In this document: in pieces, positions 1 through 7,599 of the stretch
How positions within the stretch are numbered: the stretch's first letter is position 1
Layout: each line of letters starts with the position of its first letter
Assembly: GCF_003416885.1 (NCBI RefSeq)
Contig: NZ_QVPD01000005.1
Span: 186,001 to 250,000 of the forward strand
DNA from: Cognatiluteimonas weifangensis
Lineage (GTDB): Bacteria > Pseudomonadota > Gammaproteobacteria > Xanthomonadales > Xanthomonadaceae
Direction of reading: 5' to 3'
DNA: 64,000 nucleotides
Position numbers and translations under genes: made by a program
The notes under the pieces: generated by a model
Databases searched by the model: none
Seen by the model: only the letters and a program-made list of their open reading frames with translations
What the model was told of the DNA's origin: nothing

Positions 1-267
1 ACCGACTGGACGCGTTACGCGGCCACGCTCGAACAGGCGCTCGAGCGCATCGCCGGGCACGCGCCGCAGGCACTGGTGGTGTCGCTGGGCGTGGACATCT
101 TCGAGGGCGACCCGATCAGCCAGTTCAAGCTGCAGGCCGCGGACTTCCCGCGGCTGGGCGCGCGCATCGCGGCGCTGGGGCTGCCCACGGTACTGGTGCA
201 GGAGGGCGGCTACGCCGTGGCCGAAATCGGCGACAACGTCGCCGCGGTGCTGGCGGCGTTCGACTAG
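1..267 (+). CDS. Histone deacetylase family protein, C-terminal part
   Basis: Frame 1 is open from the window edge to TAG at 265-267, so only the last 88 residues are visible. They match the end of the HDAC/acetoin-utilisation/acetylpolyamine amidohydrolase fold: LVVSLGVDIFEGDPIS (metal-ligand Asp region, residues 26-41 of the fragment) and LVQEGGY, the loop carrying the transition-state Tyr. Family members are zinc hydrolases that deacetylate lysine side chains or acetylpolyamines in the cytoplasm; the substrate cannot be told from this fragment. The upstream active-site His pair is outside the window. Confidence 0.85.
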   Translation, partial: TDWTRYAATLEQALERIAGHAPQALVVSLGVDIFEGDPISQFKLQAADFPRLGARIAALGLPTVLVQEGGYAVAEIGDNVAAVLAAFD

Positions 268-303
268 GCGGGCGCGCCGCGGCGCCACCCGGCCCGGCTC
301 CGG

Positions 304-309
304 TATGCT
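304..309 (+). promoter_or_regulatory. Possible -10 element of the sensor GGDEF/EAL gene
   Basis: TATGCT lies 32 bases before the ATG at 341, followed by a GGGGGAG ribosome binding site at 324-330. No convincing -35 is seen. The same TATGCT/TATGAT style of -10 recurs before other genes here (42093, 47392). Confidence 0.3.
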
Positions 310-340
310 GGGGCCGGGTTCTCGGGGGAGCCACCCACCG

Positions 341-2920
341 ATGCGGGCACGGGCCTTGCCGATTGCGGTCGCGCTGCTGGTCCTGGCGACGGCCGGTGCC
401 TGGCTGCCGCTGCGCAGCGGCCGGGCGGCGCCGGCGCAGGCGGCGCCGCTGCTGCGGGTCGGCGTGTACGAAAACCCGCCCAAGATCTACACCGACGCCG
501 ACGGCCGCCCGGCGGGGCTGTTCGTCGAACTGCTGGGCGCCATCGCGCGCGAGGAAGGCTGGCGCCTGGCCTACGAGCGCTGCGACTGGGAGGACTGCCT
601 GCAGCGGTTGCAGGCGGGGCAACTGGACCTGATGCCGGACGTGGCCTACTCGCCGGAACGCGACCAGCGCTTCGACTTCCACGCCGTGCCGGTCACCTAT
701 TCCTGGTCGCAGCTGTTCCGGCACCCCGGGATCGCGATCGGGGCGATGCCCGACCTGGCGCACAGGCGCGTGGCGCTGCTGCGCGGCAGCGTGCAGGCAC
801 GCGCGCTGCACGACGTGCTCGGCGGCCTGCAGGTGCCGTGGACGCCGGTCGAAACCGACAGCTTCGCGGCCGCCTTCGAGGCCGTGCGCGACGGGCACGC
901 GGACGTGGCGGCGGCCAACAACTTCTTCGGCCGGCGCACGGCGCGCAGCTACGGCCTGCTGGAGACGCCGGTGATGTTCAATCCGGCGACGCTGTACTAC
1001 GCCGCCGCCCGCGGCCGGCGCGCGCACGAGCTGGCGCGGATCGACCACTGGATCGCGCGCTGGCGCAACCAGCCGCAGTCGCCGTATTTCCGCGCCATGA
1101 GCCGCGCGCTGGCGCCGGCGCCGATCACCGTGCGGCCGCGCTGGCTGCTGCCGACGCTGGCGGGCGCCGCCGGGCTCATCCTCGCGCTGGCCGGCTTCAG
1201 CCTGATGCTGCGCTGGCGCGTGCGGCGGGCGACGGCAGAGGCGGACAAGGCGCGCGCGCAGCTGGAACAGGTGCTCGACGCCAGCCCTGTAGTGCTGTTC
1301 CTGATGCACCAGCAGGGCGAGCAGCTGGTGATCGACTGGGTCAGCTCCAACTGCGCGCGGCTGTACGGGTACGACCCTGCGCAGATGATGCAGCCGGGCT
1401 GGTGGCACAGCCGGGTACATGCCGACGACCTGCCGACCCTGGAGCCGGCGCTGGCGCACCTGCGCGCGCACCCGTCGCTGACCCGCGACTACCGCCTGCT
1501 GGATGGCCGCGGCGCCACCCGCCACCTGCACGAGGAGTTGCGCACGCTCGCCACCGCGCCCGGCGCGCCGCTGCGCGTGGTCGGCACCTGGGCCGACCTG
1601 TCCGAAGCCAAGGCGCACGCCGCCGAACTGAGTTTCGTCGCCCACCACGATGCGCTGACCGGACTGCCCAATCGCCTGCTGTTGCAGCTGTTCCTGTGCG
1701 ATGCGGTCGCCGCGGGCGGCGAACTGGCGGTGCTGGTGCTGGACCTGGACCGCCTGCGCGGCATCAACGACACCCTCGGCCACGCGCTGGGCGACCAGGC
1801 GCTGCGCGCCGCGGCCCGGCGCCTGCAGGGGCTGCTGCCCGCCAGCGGCTTCCTCGCCCGTTTGGGCGGCGACGAGTTCGCACTGGTGCTGCCGGCCGGC
1901 GGCGTACCGGTCGCCACGCTGGCGCAGGAAATGCTGGAAGCGTTCGCGCGGCCGCTGCTGGCGCCGATGCATCCGATGGTGATCACCGCCAGCATCGGCA
2001 TCGCGCTGCATCCGCGCGACGGCGCCGATGCCGACACCCTGCTGCGCCACGCCGAGCTCGCGCTGTACGAAGCCAAGCGCCAGGGCCCGGGCCGGCAGCA
2101 GTTCTACGAGGCCGCGCTCTCGGCCGGCGCCGAGCAGCGACTGGCGGTGGAAAGCGGCCTGCGGCTGGCGATGGCCCAGCGCCAGTTCCGCCTGCATTAC
2201 CAGCCGCAACTGGATCTGCGCGACGGCACCCTGGTCGGGGTCGAGGCGCTGGTGCGCTGGCAGCATCCGCAGTGGGGCCTGGTCGGGCCGGCGCGGTTCA
2301 TCCCGGTTGCCGAGGAGGCCGGGCTGATCGACGAAGTCGGGCTGTGGGTGCTGATGGAAGCCTGCCGCCAGCTGCGCGCCTGGGACGCTGCCGGGCTGCA
2401 CATCCCCGCGATATCGGTGAACTGCTCGGTGCGCCAGCTCGACGCCGACCGGCTGCCGGCGCAGGTGGCCGCGGTGCTGGCCGCCACCGGGCTGGCGGCG
2501 CAGCGGCTGGAGATGGAAATCACCGAGTCGACGCTGATGCGCGATCCGGAGCGGGCAATCGCCGCGCTCCTCGCATTGCAGGCGCAGGGCGTGCGCCTGG
2601 CGATCGACGACTTCGGCACCGGCCACTCCAGCCTCGCCTATCTCAAGCGCCTGCCGGTCACGCGGCTGAAGATCGACCGCGCCTTCGTCAGCGGCATCGG
2701 CAACGACCCCAACGACGAGCAGATCTGCCGCACCGTGATCGAGCTGGCGCGCAACCTGCGTCTGCAGACCCTGGCCGAGGGCGTCGAACACGCGCACGAA
2801 GCCGAGTTCCTGCGTAATGAGGGCTGCGACCTGGCGCAGGGCTTCCACTACGCGCGCCCGCTGCCGCCCGAAGCGCTGGCCGCCTGGCTGGCGGCGCACC
2901 GCGCGGAAGCGGCGGTGTAG
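341..2920 (+). CDS. Periplasmic-sensor PAS-GGDEF-EAL c-di-GMP protein
   Basis: 859 aa from ATG 341, chosen because GGGGGAG sits 10 bases upstream and a signal sequence follows at once; an upstream in-frame ATG at 305 has neither. Order: signal peptide (1-34), solute-binding-protein-type sensor (about 37-260, RVGVYENPPKIY at its start), transmembrane helix (267-290), PAS (about 306-420), GGDEF (about 436-590), EAL (about 605-850). The GGDEF motif is intact (LARLGGDEF, about 508) but the RxxD inhibitory site before it is missing. The EAL domain keeps EALVRW, the DDFGTG loop, the Lys of LKIDRAF and EGVE, so phosphodiesterase activity is likely. Inference: an inner-membrane protein that turns over c-di-GMP in response to a small periplasmic ligand. 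Confidence 0.92.
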   Translation: MRARALPIAVALLVLATAGAWLPLRSGRAAPAQAAPLLRVGVYENPPKIYTDADGRPAGLFVELLGAIAREEGWRLAYERCDWEDCLQRLQAGQLDLMPDVAYSPERDQRFDFHAVPVTYSWSQLFRHPGIAIGAMPDLAHRRVALLRGSVQARALHDVLGGLQVPWTPVETDSFAAAFEAVRDGHADVAAANNFFGRRTARSYGLLETPVMFNPATLYYAAARGRRAHELARIDHWIARWRNQPQSPYFRAMSRALAPAPITVRPRWLLPTLAGAAGLILALAGFSLMLRWRVRRATAEADKARAQLEQVLDASPVVLFLMHQQGEQLVIDWVSSNCARLYGYDPAQMMQPGWWHSRVHADDLPTLEPALAHLRAHPSLTRDYRLLDGRGATRHLHEELRTLATAPGAPLRVVGTWADLSEAKAHAAELSFVAHHDALTGLPNRLLLQLFLCDAVAAGGELAVLVLDLDRLRGINDTLGHALGDQALRAAARRLQGLLPASGFLARLGGDEFALVLPAGGVPVATLAQEMLEAFARPLLAPMHPMVITASIGIALHPRDGADADTLLRHAELALYEAKRQGPGRQQFYEAALSAGAEQRLAVESGLRLAMAQRQFRLHYQPQLDLRDGTLVGVEALVRWQHPQWGLVGPARFIPVAEEAGLIDEVGLWVLMEACRQLRAWDAAGLHIPAISVNCSVRQLDADRLPAQVAAVLAATGLAAQRLEMEITESTLMRDPERAIAALLALQAQGVRLAIDDFGTGHSSLAYLKRLPVTRLKIDRAFVSGIGNDPNDEQICRTVIELARNLRLQTLAEGVEHAHEAEFLRNEGCDLAQGFHYARPLPPEALAAWLAAHRAEAAV

Positions 2921-3105
2921 GCCAACCGCCCGCGCAGCGCGCACGGGCGGCGCTGCCGGCGGGCTCGCCGCGTCCGCATCGCACGCGCCGCGACCGCGTG
3001 TCGTATCCTCGGTTCGGGGTCGTCCAGCCAAAGAAGACAGCGCGTCAGCGCAAGGGCGCGAGATGACCGTGACTGGAACCGCCCTCATCGAAATGAAATG
3101 CCGGC

Positions 3106-3133
3106 TTGATATCCAGCGTTTTAAACTGATAAC
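3106..3133 (+). promoter_or_regulatory. Candidate promoter at the left edge of the cassette array
   Basis: TTGATA (3106-3111), 16 bases, GATAAC (3128-3133), within an AT-rich island (about 3091-3145) between G+C-rich flank and the first cassette. Its position just before the first GTTAG boundary is where an integron Pc promoter would act. Assigned by eye only. Confidence 0.35.
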
Positions 3134-3138
3134 AGATA

Positions 3139-3145
3139 GTTAGCT
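3139..3145 (+). other. Left recombination boundary of the cassette array (GTTAGCT)
   Basis: GTTAG at 3139-3143 is the same core as the R' core of the attC sites that follow (3743, 4796, 6104, 6614). It sits where an attI site or the R' end of a lost upstream cassette should be. No integrase gene is found on either strand between the GGDEF/EAL gene and this point. Confidence 0.5.
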
Positions 3146-3160
3146 GCCAGTCGGAATTTC

Positions 3161-3643
3161 ATGAAAATTCGTATGGCAAACTCGAGCCATTTCCAGGACG
3201 CCGTGGCTATCCAGCACGCCGTTCTGCCCAGCAATCACCCATATCAGTACGCGCAAAACATTGGACGCGATGGCACGATCAATTTAGTCGCAAGAATCGA
3301 CGGAGCTATCGTTGCCTATGCATCCGTTTTGATCGACCGGCCAGATCCGAGTAGTCGTCATCTCTGGAAGAGACTGCGCCCTTATCTTGCATTTGTCGGC
3401 GTGCTCCCAAATTTTCAGCGCCAGGGTATAGGCGTCGCGCTCGTCAGACGAGCGCTGCAGCTTAGCGACCCACACAGAACGTCTGGAATTTGGCTCGAGT
3501 GCGAAGAAGGCGCAGCTACATTCTATGAAAAGGCAGGCTTTTCCCGGGTTACGCCCGAGGCCGTTAGGAAGCACAGCGGCATCCATCCTCAAGGGCTGGT
3601 CTACCGAATCACGAGCGCGCAACTAGGCGGGCTAGACAGCTAA
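3161..3643 (+). CDS. GNAT-family N-acetyltransferase (cassette 1)
   Basis: 160 aa. The acetyl-CoA-binding motif A is visible as FVGVLPNFQRQGIGVALVRR (about 87-106, R/Q-x-x-G-x-G/A core RQGIGV), followed by LECEEGAATFYEKAGF, the usual GNAT motif B. GNAT enzymes move acetyl from acetyl-CoA to amines on small molecules or proteins; nothing shows the substrate. The gene starts 18 bases inside the cassette and its TAA (3641-3643) lies in the first bases of attC1, the usual compact layout. G+C and codon use are clearly lower than in the flanking chromosome. Possible roles are resistance or toxin-type acetylation. Confidence 0.85.
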   Translation: MKIRMANSSHFQDAVAIQHAVLPSNHPYQYAQNIGRDGTINLVARIDGAIVAYASVLIDRPDPSSRHLWKRLRPYLAFVGVLPNFQRQGIGVALVRRALQLSDPHRTSGIWLECEEGAATFYEKAGFSRVTPEAVRKHSGIHPQGLVYRITSAQLGGLDS

Positions 3644-3749
3644 CATTGCGTTCAAGCCGAAATTGCATCGCTACGCCGTCTACATGGCAGAAAGAGCTTG
3701 CCATGTGGCCAGCTACGCGCTGCAATTCGGCTTAACTTGAGCGTTAGCC
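3639..3749 (+). repeat. attC1 integron recombination site
   Basis: About 110 bp. The left arm TTCAAGCCGAAATTGCA (from about 3651) pairs with the right arm TGCAATTCGGCTTAACTTGA (ending about 3740) with extrahelical bases; R' is GTTAG at 3743-3747. The central part holds another stem (CATGGCA/TGCCATG). Nearly identical to attC2 and attC3. Confidence 0.9.
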
Positions 3750-3766
3750 GTCAAAGGGGAGACGAC

Positions 3767-4696
3767 GTGAGCAAGCGAATGTCACCTGCCGCATTGGTAG
3801 CTCTAAAGGAGGCTCTTTGCGCCATCTACTGGTACAAAGGGGATCTTCGCAGCTTTCTTCAGCAATCATTATCAGACCCTACGCCGCTCAACCGGATCAA
3901 CTGGCAAAACTACAAACGTCAGATCGTCTCTGACCTCGTAGACATTCTTACTGACGACCAGGATCGCCATCTGGGAGACCTTACGCGGCTATGCCACTCT
4001 GTTTGTGAGATGAATCAGTTTCAGCATCTCGCTCAGCTTGACGGTGGAGCACAGAAAGTCGAACGAGCAAGAGCAGATGTTCTCCAACTGAGGTCACTTC
4101 TTACGCCTCACGAGCAGATAAAGTCAGAGCGAGACGAAGTCGCCAAGCGCCAGAGGGAGGCCGCAGAAAAGCTGAAGAGCAATGCAGCCGTCCGTCTAAA
4201 ACTCGAAGACATACGGAACCGCTACATGGCGTTGGTAACTTCACCTAACGCACAGCAGCGCGGTTTCGAACTAGAAAAGGTCATGTACGATCTTTTCGAG
4301 CTTTTTGATTTGGATCCCAAAGCATCTTTCCGGAACACGGGTGAGCAGATCGATGGCGCCTTCGCGCTAGACGGAACCGACTACCTATTTGAGGCAAAGT
4401 GGCAGCAAGCGCCCTGCGATGCTTCTGATCTTGACACTTTTGCTGCCAAAGTTCGGCGCAAGCTGGAAAACACCCTCGGTGTCTTCCTCTCGATCAATGG
4501 CTTTTCAAAAGACGGGGTCGCCGCACATTCAAGTGGCGGCGTCGTGATCATTTTAATCGATGGGGCTGATCTCATGGCTGTTCTGGAAGAGCGCATAGAC
4601 TTTGTCAGCCTTATTCAAAGGAAGAAGCAACACGCAGCGCGCACAGGGAATATATACCTGCCGTTCCATGAAATTGCGGCTTCCGTTGACGGCTAA
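3767..4696 (+). CDS. Restriction-endonuclease-like protein with N-terminal helical domain (cassette 2)
   Basis: 309 aa from GTG 3767, chosen for the AAGGGGAG ribosome binding site just upstream; ATG 3779 is an alternative. Residues 1-80 are an alpha-helical domain rich in aromatic and acidic residues, 95-150 a charged coiled coil (KSERDEVAKRQREAAEKLK). From about 165 comes a PD-(D/E)xK core: Glu in RGFELEKVMYDLF, Asp in EQIDGAF, and E-x-K in LFEAKWQ. This resembles the Mrr_cat/restriction-endonuclease-like domain of type IV restriction enzymes and orphan nucleases. No methylase or helicase partner is present, so it would have to act alone. Stop codon lies inside attC2. Defence function is inference. 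Confidence 0.8.
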   Translation: MSKRMSPAALVALKEALCAIYWYKGDLRSFLQQSLSDPTPLNRINWQNYKRQIVSDLVDILTDDQDRHLGDLTRLCHSVCEMNQFQHLAQLDGGAQKVERARADVLQLRSLLTPHEQIKSERDEVAKRQREAAEKLKSNAAVRLKLEDIRNRYMALVTSPNAQQRGFELEKVMYDLFELFDLDPKASFRNTGEQIDGAFALDGTDYLFEAKWQQAPCDASDLDTFAAKVRRKLENTLGVFLSINGFSKDGVAAHSSGGVVIILIDGADLMAVLEERIDFVSLIQRKKQHAARTGNIYLPFHEIAASVDG

Positions 4697-4802
4697 CAAT
4701 GCGTTCAAGCCGAAATTGCATCGCTACGCCAACAACATGACCGATAAAGCTTGCCATGTTGCCGGCTACGCGCTGCAATTCGGCTTAACTTGAGCGTTAG
4801 CT
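4692..4802 (+). repeat. attC2 integron recombination site
   Basis: About 110 bp, nearly identical to attC1 in both arms (TTCAAGCCGAAATTGCAT and CTGCAATTCGGCTTAACTTG), with R' GTTAG at 4796-4800. The centre carries a CATG...GCCATG-type stem with small differences. Confidence 0.9.
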
Positions 4803-4821
4803 GTAGCAAATCATTGCCTAC

Positions 4822-5991
4822 ATGACCGAGCCAGACCTTCCTCCCGAGATCGCCAAAAGCCGAGAGCGTGCGGCTGCACTTCTGGAGCCGCTTCGACTTG
4901 CGCGCAGACTCAGTTCGGAAGAGAAGATGGGACTCTTCTTGAGCTCACGGACGAACGGCGGGCGTTCGCTTCCACCCTACTATTTAGTGTATTTTCTTCT
5001 AATCGACCTGCTGCAGTTTCCCCATTCCGGGCAAGGTGAGAAGGTCGCTTGGTCAGTCCCACTTCAATACCGAGGCAGAAATTACCTTATCGAGCACAGA
5101 AAGATGGGGCTTGGAATATTCGAGCCTCAGCATGACTCGACCAAGCGTATGAGTGGCGCGCCCACTGAGCAGGGCGAAAAGGACGCCACTGATATATGTA
5201 AGTTAGTTCAGCGAGCTTGCTCGGTGGCGAAGCCCTATTTTCGTTGGCGCGCTGAACAGGAAGCGATGGGCTCGAAGCTCAACGTAGCCAATCATTCCTC
5301 ATGGCTCTACGAAAGGTATGAATTCTTCTCTAACAAAGCCTCAGAGTCGGATCTGCAACATACGGCGTTGATGAGTCGTAAAGACTATTCCCGCGCCAGG
5401 CAAGCGAATACTGAAGCACACTGGTTCGCACAAGCAGCTATCGAGGCATTCTTTAGCTGGTCGGAGCATGTTTTCATTCATCTGGCGATACTGCAATCGA
5501 AAATTTCCACTGGCGAGCAAGTGCGAAAGCTTGCGAGTGCGGAGTGGAAAGAAAAGTTTAGGCTAGCTATCGACATCAGATGCCCGGATGCAAAGAAGCA
5601 TTTCGACGGCCTTCTTGACTTGCGTGTGCAGATTCGGAACTTCCTCGCACATGGATCATTCGGTAAGCGCGGGGAAGCCTTTTCCTTCCACTCCGGGGCT
5701 GGCGCTGTCCCGTTGCTAATTACCGAGAGCACGGAACATCCATTTGATATTTACCAGCGCCCGTCCACCAAGGACTTCGACGCCCTCCGGTTGATATCAG
5801 ATTTCCTTGGTTGGCTCTGGTCGACGGACTTGGGTATCGCCAAGCTGTACGTCGACAGTGGCCTGCCAATAATCCTTAGTGATGCCTGCAATGGGGCGTA
5901 TGTAAGCGCTATGGAGAGTCAAGAGAGCATGGCTAGCTTCTTAGACGCACTTCATCATCATTGGGACGATGCGGCAAACATGGATTGGTAG
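4822..5991 (+). CDS. HEPN-like protein of unknown function (cassette 3)
   Basis: 389 aa, ATG 4822; no clear ribosome binding site. No named family is recognised with certainty. The most telling feature is QIRNFLAHGSFGKRGEAF at about 271-288: RNFLAH is an R-x4-H motif, the catalytic signature of HEPN RNases, in a helical context (EAFFSWSEHVFIHLAILQ at about 214-231 could supply the other HEPN helix). The first 150 residues are mixed and carry no motif I can name. HEPN proteins are typically toxins, abortive-infection RNases or CRISPR/RM accessory nucleases. No antitoxin-type partner shares the cassette. Ends 7 bases before attC3. Confidence 0.65.
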   Translation: MTEPDLPPEIAKSRERAAALLEPLRLARRLSSEEKMGLFLSSRTNGGRSLPPYYLVYFLLIDLLQFPHSGQGEKVAWSVPLQYRGRNYLIEHRKMGLGIFEPQHDSTKRMSGAPTEQGEKDATDICKLVQRACSVAKPYFRWRAEQEAMGSKLNVANHSSWLYERYEFFSNKASESDLQHTALMSRKDYSRARQANTEAHWFAQAAIEAFFSWSEHVFIHLAILQSKISTGEQVRKLASAEWKEKFRLAIDIRCPDAKKHFDGLLDLRVQIRNFLAHGSFGKRGEAFSFHSGAGAVPLLITESTEHPFDIYQRPSTKDFDALRLISDFLGWLWSTDLGIAKLYVDSGLPIILSDACNGAYVSAMESQESMASFLDALHHHWDDAANMDW

Positions 5992-5998
5992 CCGCTAC

Positions 5999-6110
5999 AG
6001 CTAACAATGCGTTCAAGCCGAAATTGCATCGCTACGCCATCAACATGGCAGAAAAAGCTTGCCATGTTGCCAGCTAAGTTGTGCAATTCGGCTTAATTTG
6101 AGCGTTAGAT
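5999..6110 (+). repeat. attC3 integron recombination site
   Basis: About 110 bp, same family as attC1 and attC2, R' GTTAG at 6104-6108. Small changes in the right arm (GTGCAATTCGGCTTAATTTG) and centre. Confidence 0.9.
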
Positions 6111-6117
6111 CTTGCCC

Positions 6118-6570
6118 ATGACAACACGGCGATCCCCAGAACAGAGCCTGATCGATCTCTTCGTCGAGCACCTCAGGAAGTCGACTGACCCACGCATTTC
6201 GATCAAGTCGCTCCTGAACAAGAATTGCAGATCCAAGAAGCTATCGGACGTTGAATACATAAGCCAAGACGGCACGCACTGGGTAATTGAGGCCAAGAGC
6301 GATGACTCTGGGGACAAACACAACACCGTCCATAAGATATTCGGAGAGTTGCTGAAAGAAACGGGCCGCGACAAACGGCACAACAACAGATATTCAGTTC
6401 TTATCCCGGAGGCCTCTGTGGCGTTTTATAGCCGCGCCTTTCAAGCAATACATAGAGACAAGTTTCTGGCTTTCGGCGCTTTGATCCCCGTTGATAGTGT
6501 GTTTTTGTGCGGATCAGATGGCATAAGGACTATTTCGTGGGCTGATCTTTATGAGTCGCACAAGGTCTAG
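6118..6570 (+). CDS. Small PD-(D/E)xK nuclease-like protein (cassette 4)
   Basis: 150 aa from ATG 6118; a TTG six bases upstream is less likely. The start lies only 10 bases after the R' core of attC3 and has no ribosome binding site, so translation may be weak or leaderless. DVEYISQDGTHWVIEAKSDD (about 40-59) fits a compact PD-(D/E)xK core: Asp in DVEY, then E-A-K preceded by a hydrophobic strand, followed by a helix (KIFGELLKET) and the strand RYSVLIPE. Such single-domain proteins occur as restriction-like nucleases, Holliday-junction resolvases and VRR-type nucleases; the exact group is not clear. Second nuclease-like cassette in this array. Confidence 0.7.
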   Translation: MTTRRSPEQSLIDLFVEHLRKSTDPRISIKSLLNKNCRSKKLSDVEYISQDGTHWVIEAKSDDSGDKHNTVHKIFGELLKETGRDKRHNNRYSVLIPEASVAFYSRAFQAIHRDKFLAFGALIPVDSVFLCGSDGIRTISWADLYESHKV

Positions 6571-6620
6571 CAATTCATTCAAGCTGACCGGAGCGGCGCG
6601 ACTTAACTCAGGTGTTAGGG
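6567..6620 (+). repeat. attC4, short-type integron recombination site
   Basis: About 55 bp, unlike the 110-bp attC1-3. Arms TCATTCAAGCTGACC and GCGACTTAACTCAGG with R' GTTAGG at 6614-6619. It resembles the compact 59-bp-element type of mobile integron cassettes. Confidence 0.8.
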
Positions 6621-6626
6621 GCTACG

Positions 6627-7109
6627 ATGAAACAACTCGCTTTCGCTCTTTCTGCAGTGCTGCTGACGGCATGCATGACCACTCCGGATGCTACGAAACC
6701 GGCAGCCGATGCAACAGAGCAGAAGGTTGTCTCGGAAATATCATCTGAGTTGCTGCAGCGTCTTTCCATTCTCCTAGCGAATAATCCAGACTTGCGCGAG
6801 GCTTATCTCGTCTTGGATCCGGGCGGCGGCGACTATGTGTTGGTACCGACTTTCGATGGTGCCCCAAACATGACATCGCTTTACGAGGCGCTGGAGCTTT
6901 TCAAGGAGTACGTCCCCGGTTCACAGCTGAACCTGGCGCTCCTGACCCCCAGATCGATCAAACAAAGCTTCGGTCAGGCTGAGCCGTTCTATGTCCGCGT
7001 ACATTCAAGCCAAAATTGCATCACTACGACACCAACACGGCAGAAAAGACTTGCCATGTTGTCAGCCGCGCGCTGCAATTCGGTCCAACTTGAGCGTTGG
7101 GTGCCATGA
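6627..7109 (+). CDS. Lipoprotein whose C terminus reads through attC5 (cassette 5)
   Basis: 160 aa from ATG 6627; the AGGGGC ending attC4 provides a ribosome binding site 5 bases upstream. The N terminus is a lipoprotein signal with lipobox LTAC (Cys about 16). The middle (about 30-125) is a small alpha/beta domain with no family I recognise (LREAYLVLDPGGGDYVLVP). From about residue 126 the frame runs straight through attC5, so the last ~35 residues (HSSQNCITTTPTRQKR onward) are translated recombination site. The original stop appears to have been lost. The final TGA overlaps the next cassette's ATG (ATGA, 7106-7109). Confidence 0.7.
   Translation: MKQLAFALSAVLLTACMTTPDATKPAADATEQKVVSEISSELLQRLSILLANNPDLREAYLVLDPGGGDYVLVPTFDGAPNMTSLYEALELFKEYVPGSQLNLALLTPRSIKQSFGQAEPFYVRVHSSQNCITTTPTRQKRLAMLSAARCNSVQLERWVP
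6998..7102 (+). repeat. attC5, altered long-type recombination site
   Basis: Same family as attC1-3 (TTCAAGCCAAAATTGCATC ... GCTGCAATTCGGTCCAACTT) but with substitutions in both arms and a decayed left core. R' is GTTGGGT at 7096-7102, a full match to GTTRRRY. It lies inside the reading frame of the upstream lipoprotein. Confidence 0.8.
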
Positions 7110-7513
7110 AAAAGTCAATGCTGCTGTTGCTTGCCATGATCCTATCCGGATGCACAAATGAATTCATAACTGTCGAACCCGTTGATCTCGTCAAAAATGG
7201 AGATTCATGGGACGGGAAGTTCGTACGGACTTGCGGCTACGTGACGACCGACGCCAAGACTTGCAGCCTGCGGGTTTGTCCGCCTGGTACTGCACTCGAA
7301 GATGTTCCTGGCTGCAATCCGATTTCTGAAATTCATTTATCCAGTCGAGCTGCGGCCTGCCAATACAATTCAGCTTCGCCGCACGGTGACGGATTTTGGG
7401 CGGATGCGGACGGTCACTTCCTTGCCTTGAAGTCCAATGACACGCTGACGGATGCAAATCGTTATGCCTTGACGCGATCTTTGGTTCAGCGCCTGCCCGG
7501 TGGGTGCCAGTAA
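7106..7513 (+). CDS. Small Cys-rich lipoprotein (cassette 6)
   Basis: 135 aa from ATG 7106, four bases after the R' core of attC5; an earlier in-frame codon at 7097 is in the core and less likely. Lipobox LSGC (Cys about 15). The mature part has four Cys in TCGYVTTDAKTCSLRVCPPG and at CQYN, suggesting disulfide bonds in the periplasm. I recognise no family. Start overlaps the stop of the preceding lipoprotein, so the two may be translationally coupled. Ends in attC6. Confidence 0.7.
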   Translation: MKKSMLLLLAMILSGCTNEFITVEPVDLVKNGDSWDGKFVRTCGYVTTDAKTCSLRVCPPGTALEDVPGCNPISEIHLSSRAAACQYNSASPHGDGFWADADGHFLALKSNDTLTDANRYALTRSLVQRLPGGCQ

Positions 7514-7584
7514 CAATGCGCTCAAGCCGAGTCGGAGCTTCGCGGCGCTAGAGTAAGGATTACGCAAGACATAAGGTGTTAGTT
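7509..7584 (+). repeat. attC6, degenerate recombination site
   Basis: The left arm is normal (TAACAATGCGCTCAAGCCGA) and R' is GTTAGTT at 7578-7584, but the expected right arm TCGGCTTAA is absent; the bases before R' (GGATTACGCAAGACATAAGG) do not pair with the left arm. Probably a damaged or recombinant site. Confidence 0.6.
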
Positions 7585-7599
7585 GCCACGGGGAGCGGC

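Noticed and set aside
125..3088. 987-aa open frame on the minus strand opposite the sensor GGDEF/EAL gene
   Set aside because: Low-complexity Arg/Gln/Ala sequence with no domain; it is the antisense shadow of a high-G+C gene with clear motifs. The same holds for other long minus or plus frames at 8611-11187, 16040-18514, 27822-29980, 31918-32760 and 46811-50422.
2921..3160. Search for an integrase gene next to the array
   Set aside because: No tyrosine-recombinase motif (R-HxxR-Y) is encoded on either strand here or right of attC8.
4602..4793. 63-aa plus-strand open frame spanning the end of cassette 2 and attC2
   Set aside because: It is mostly translated attC sequence in another frame from the real gene.
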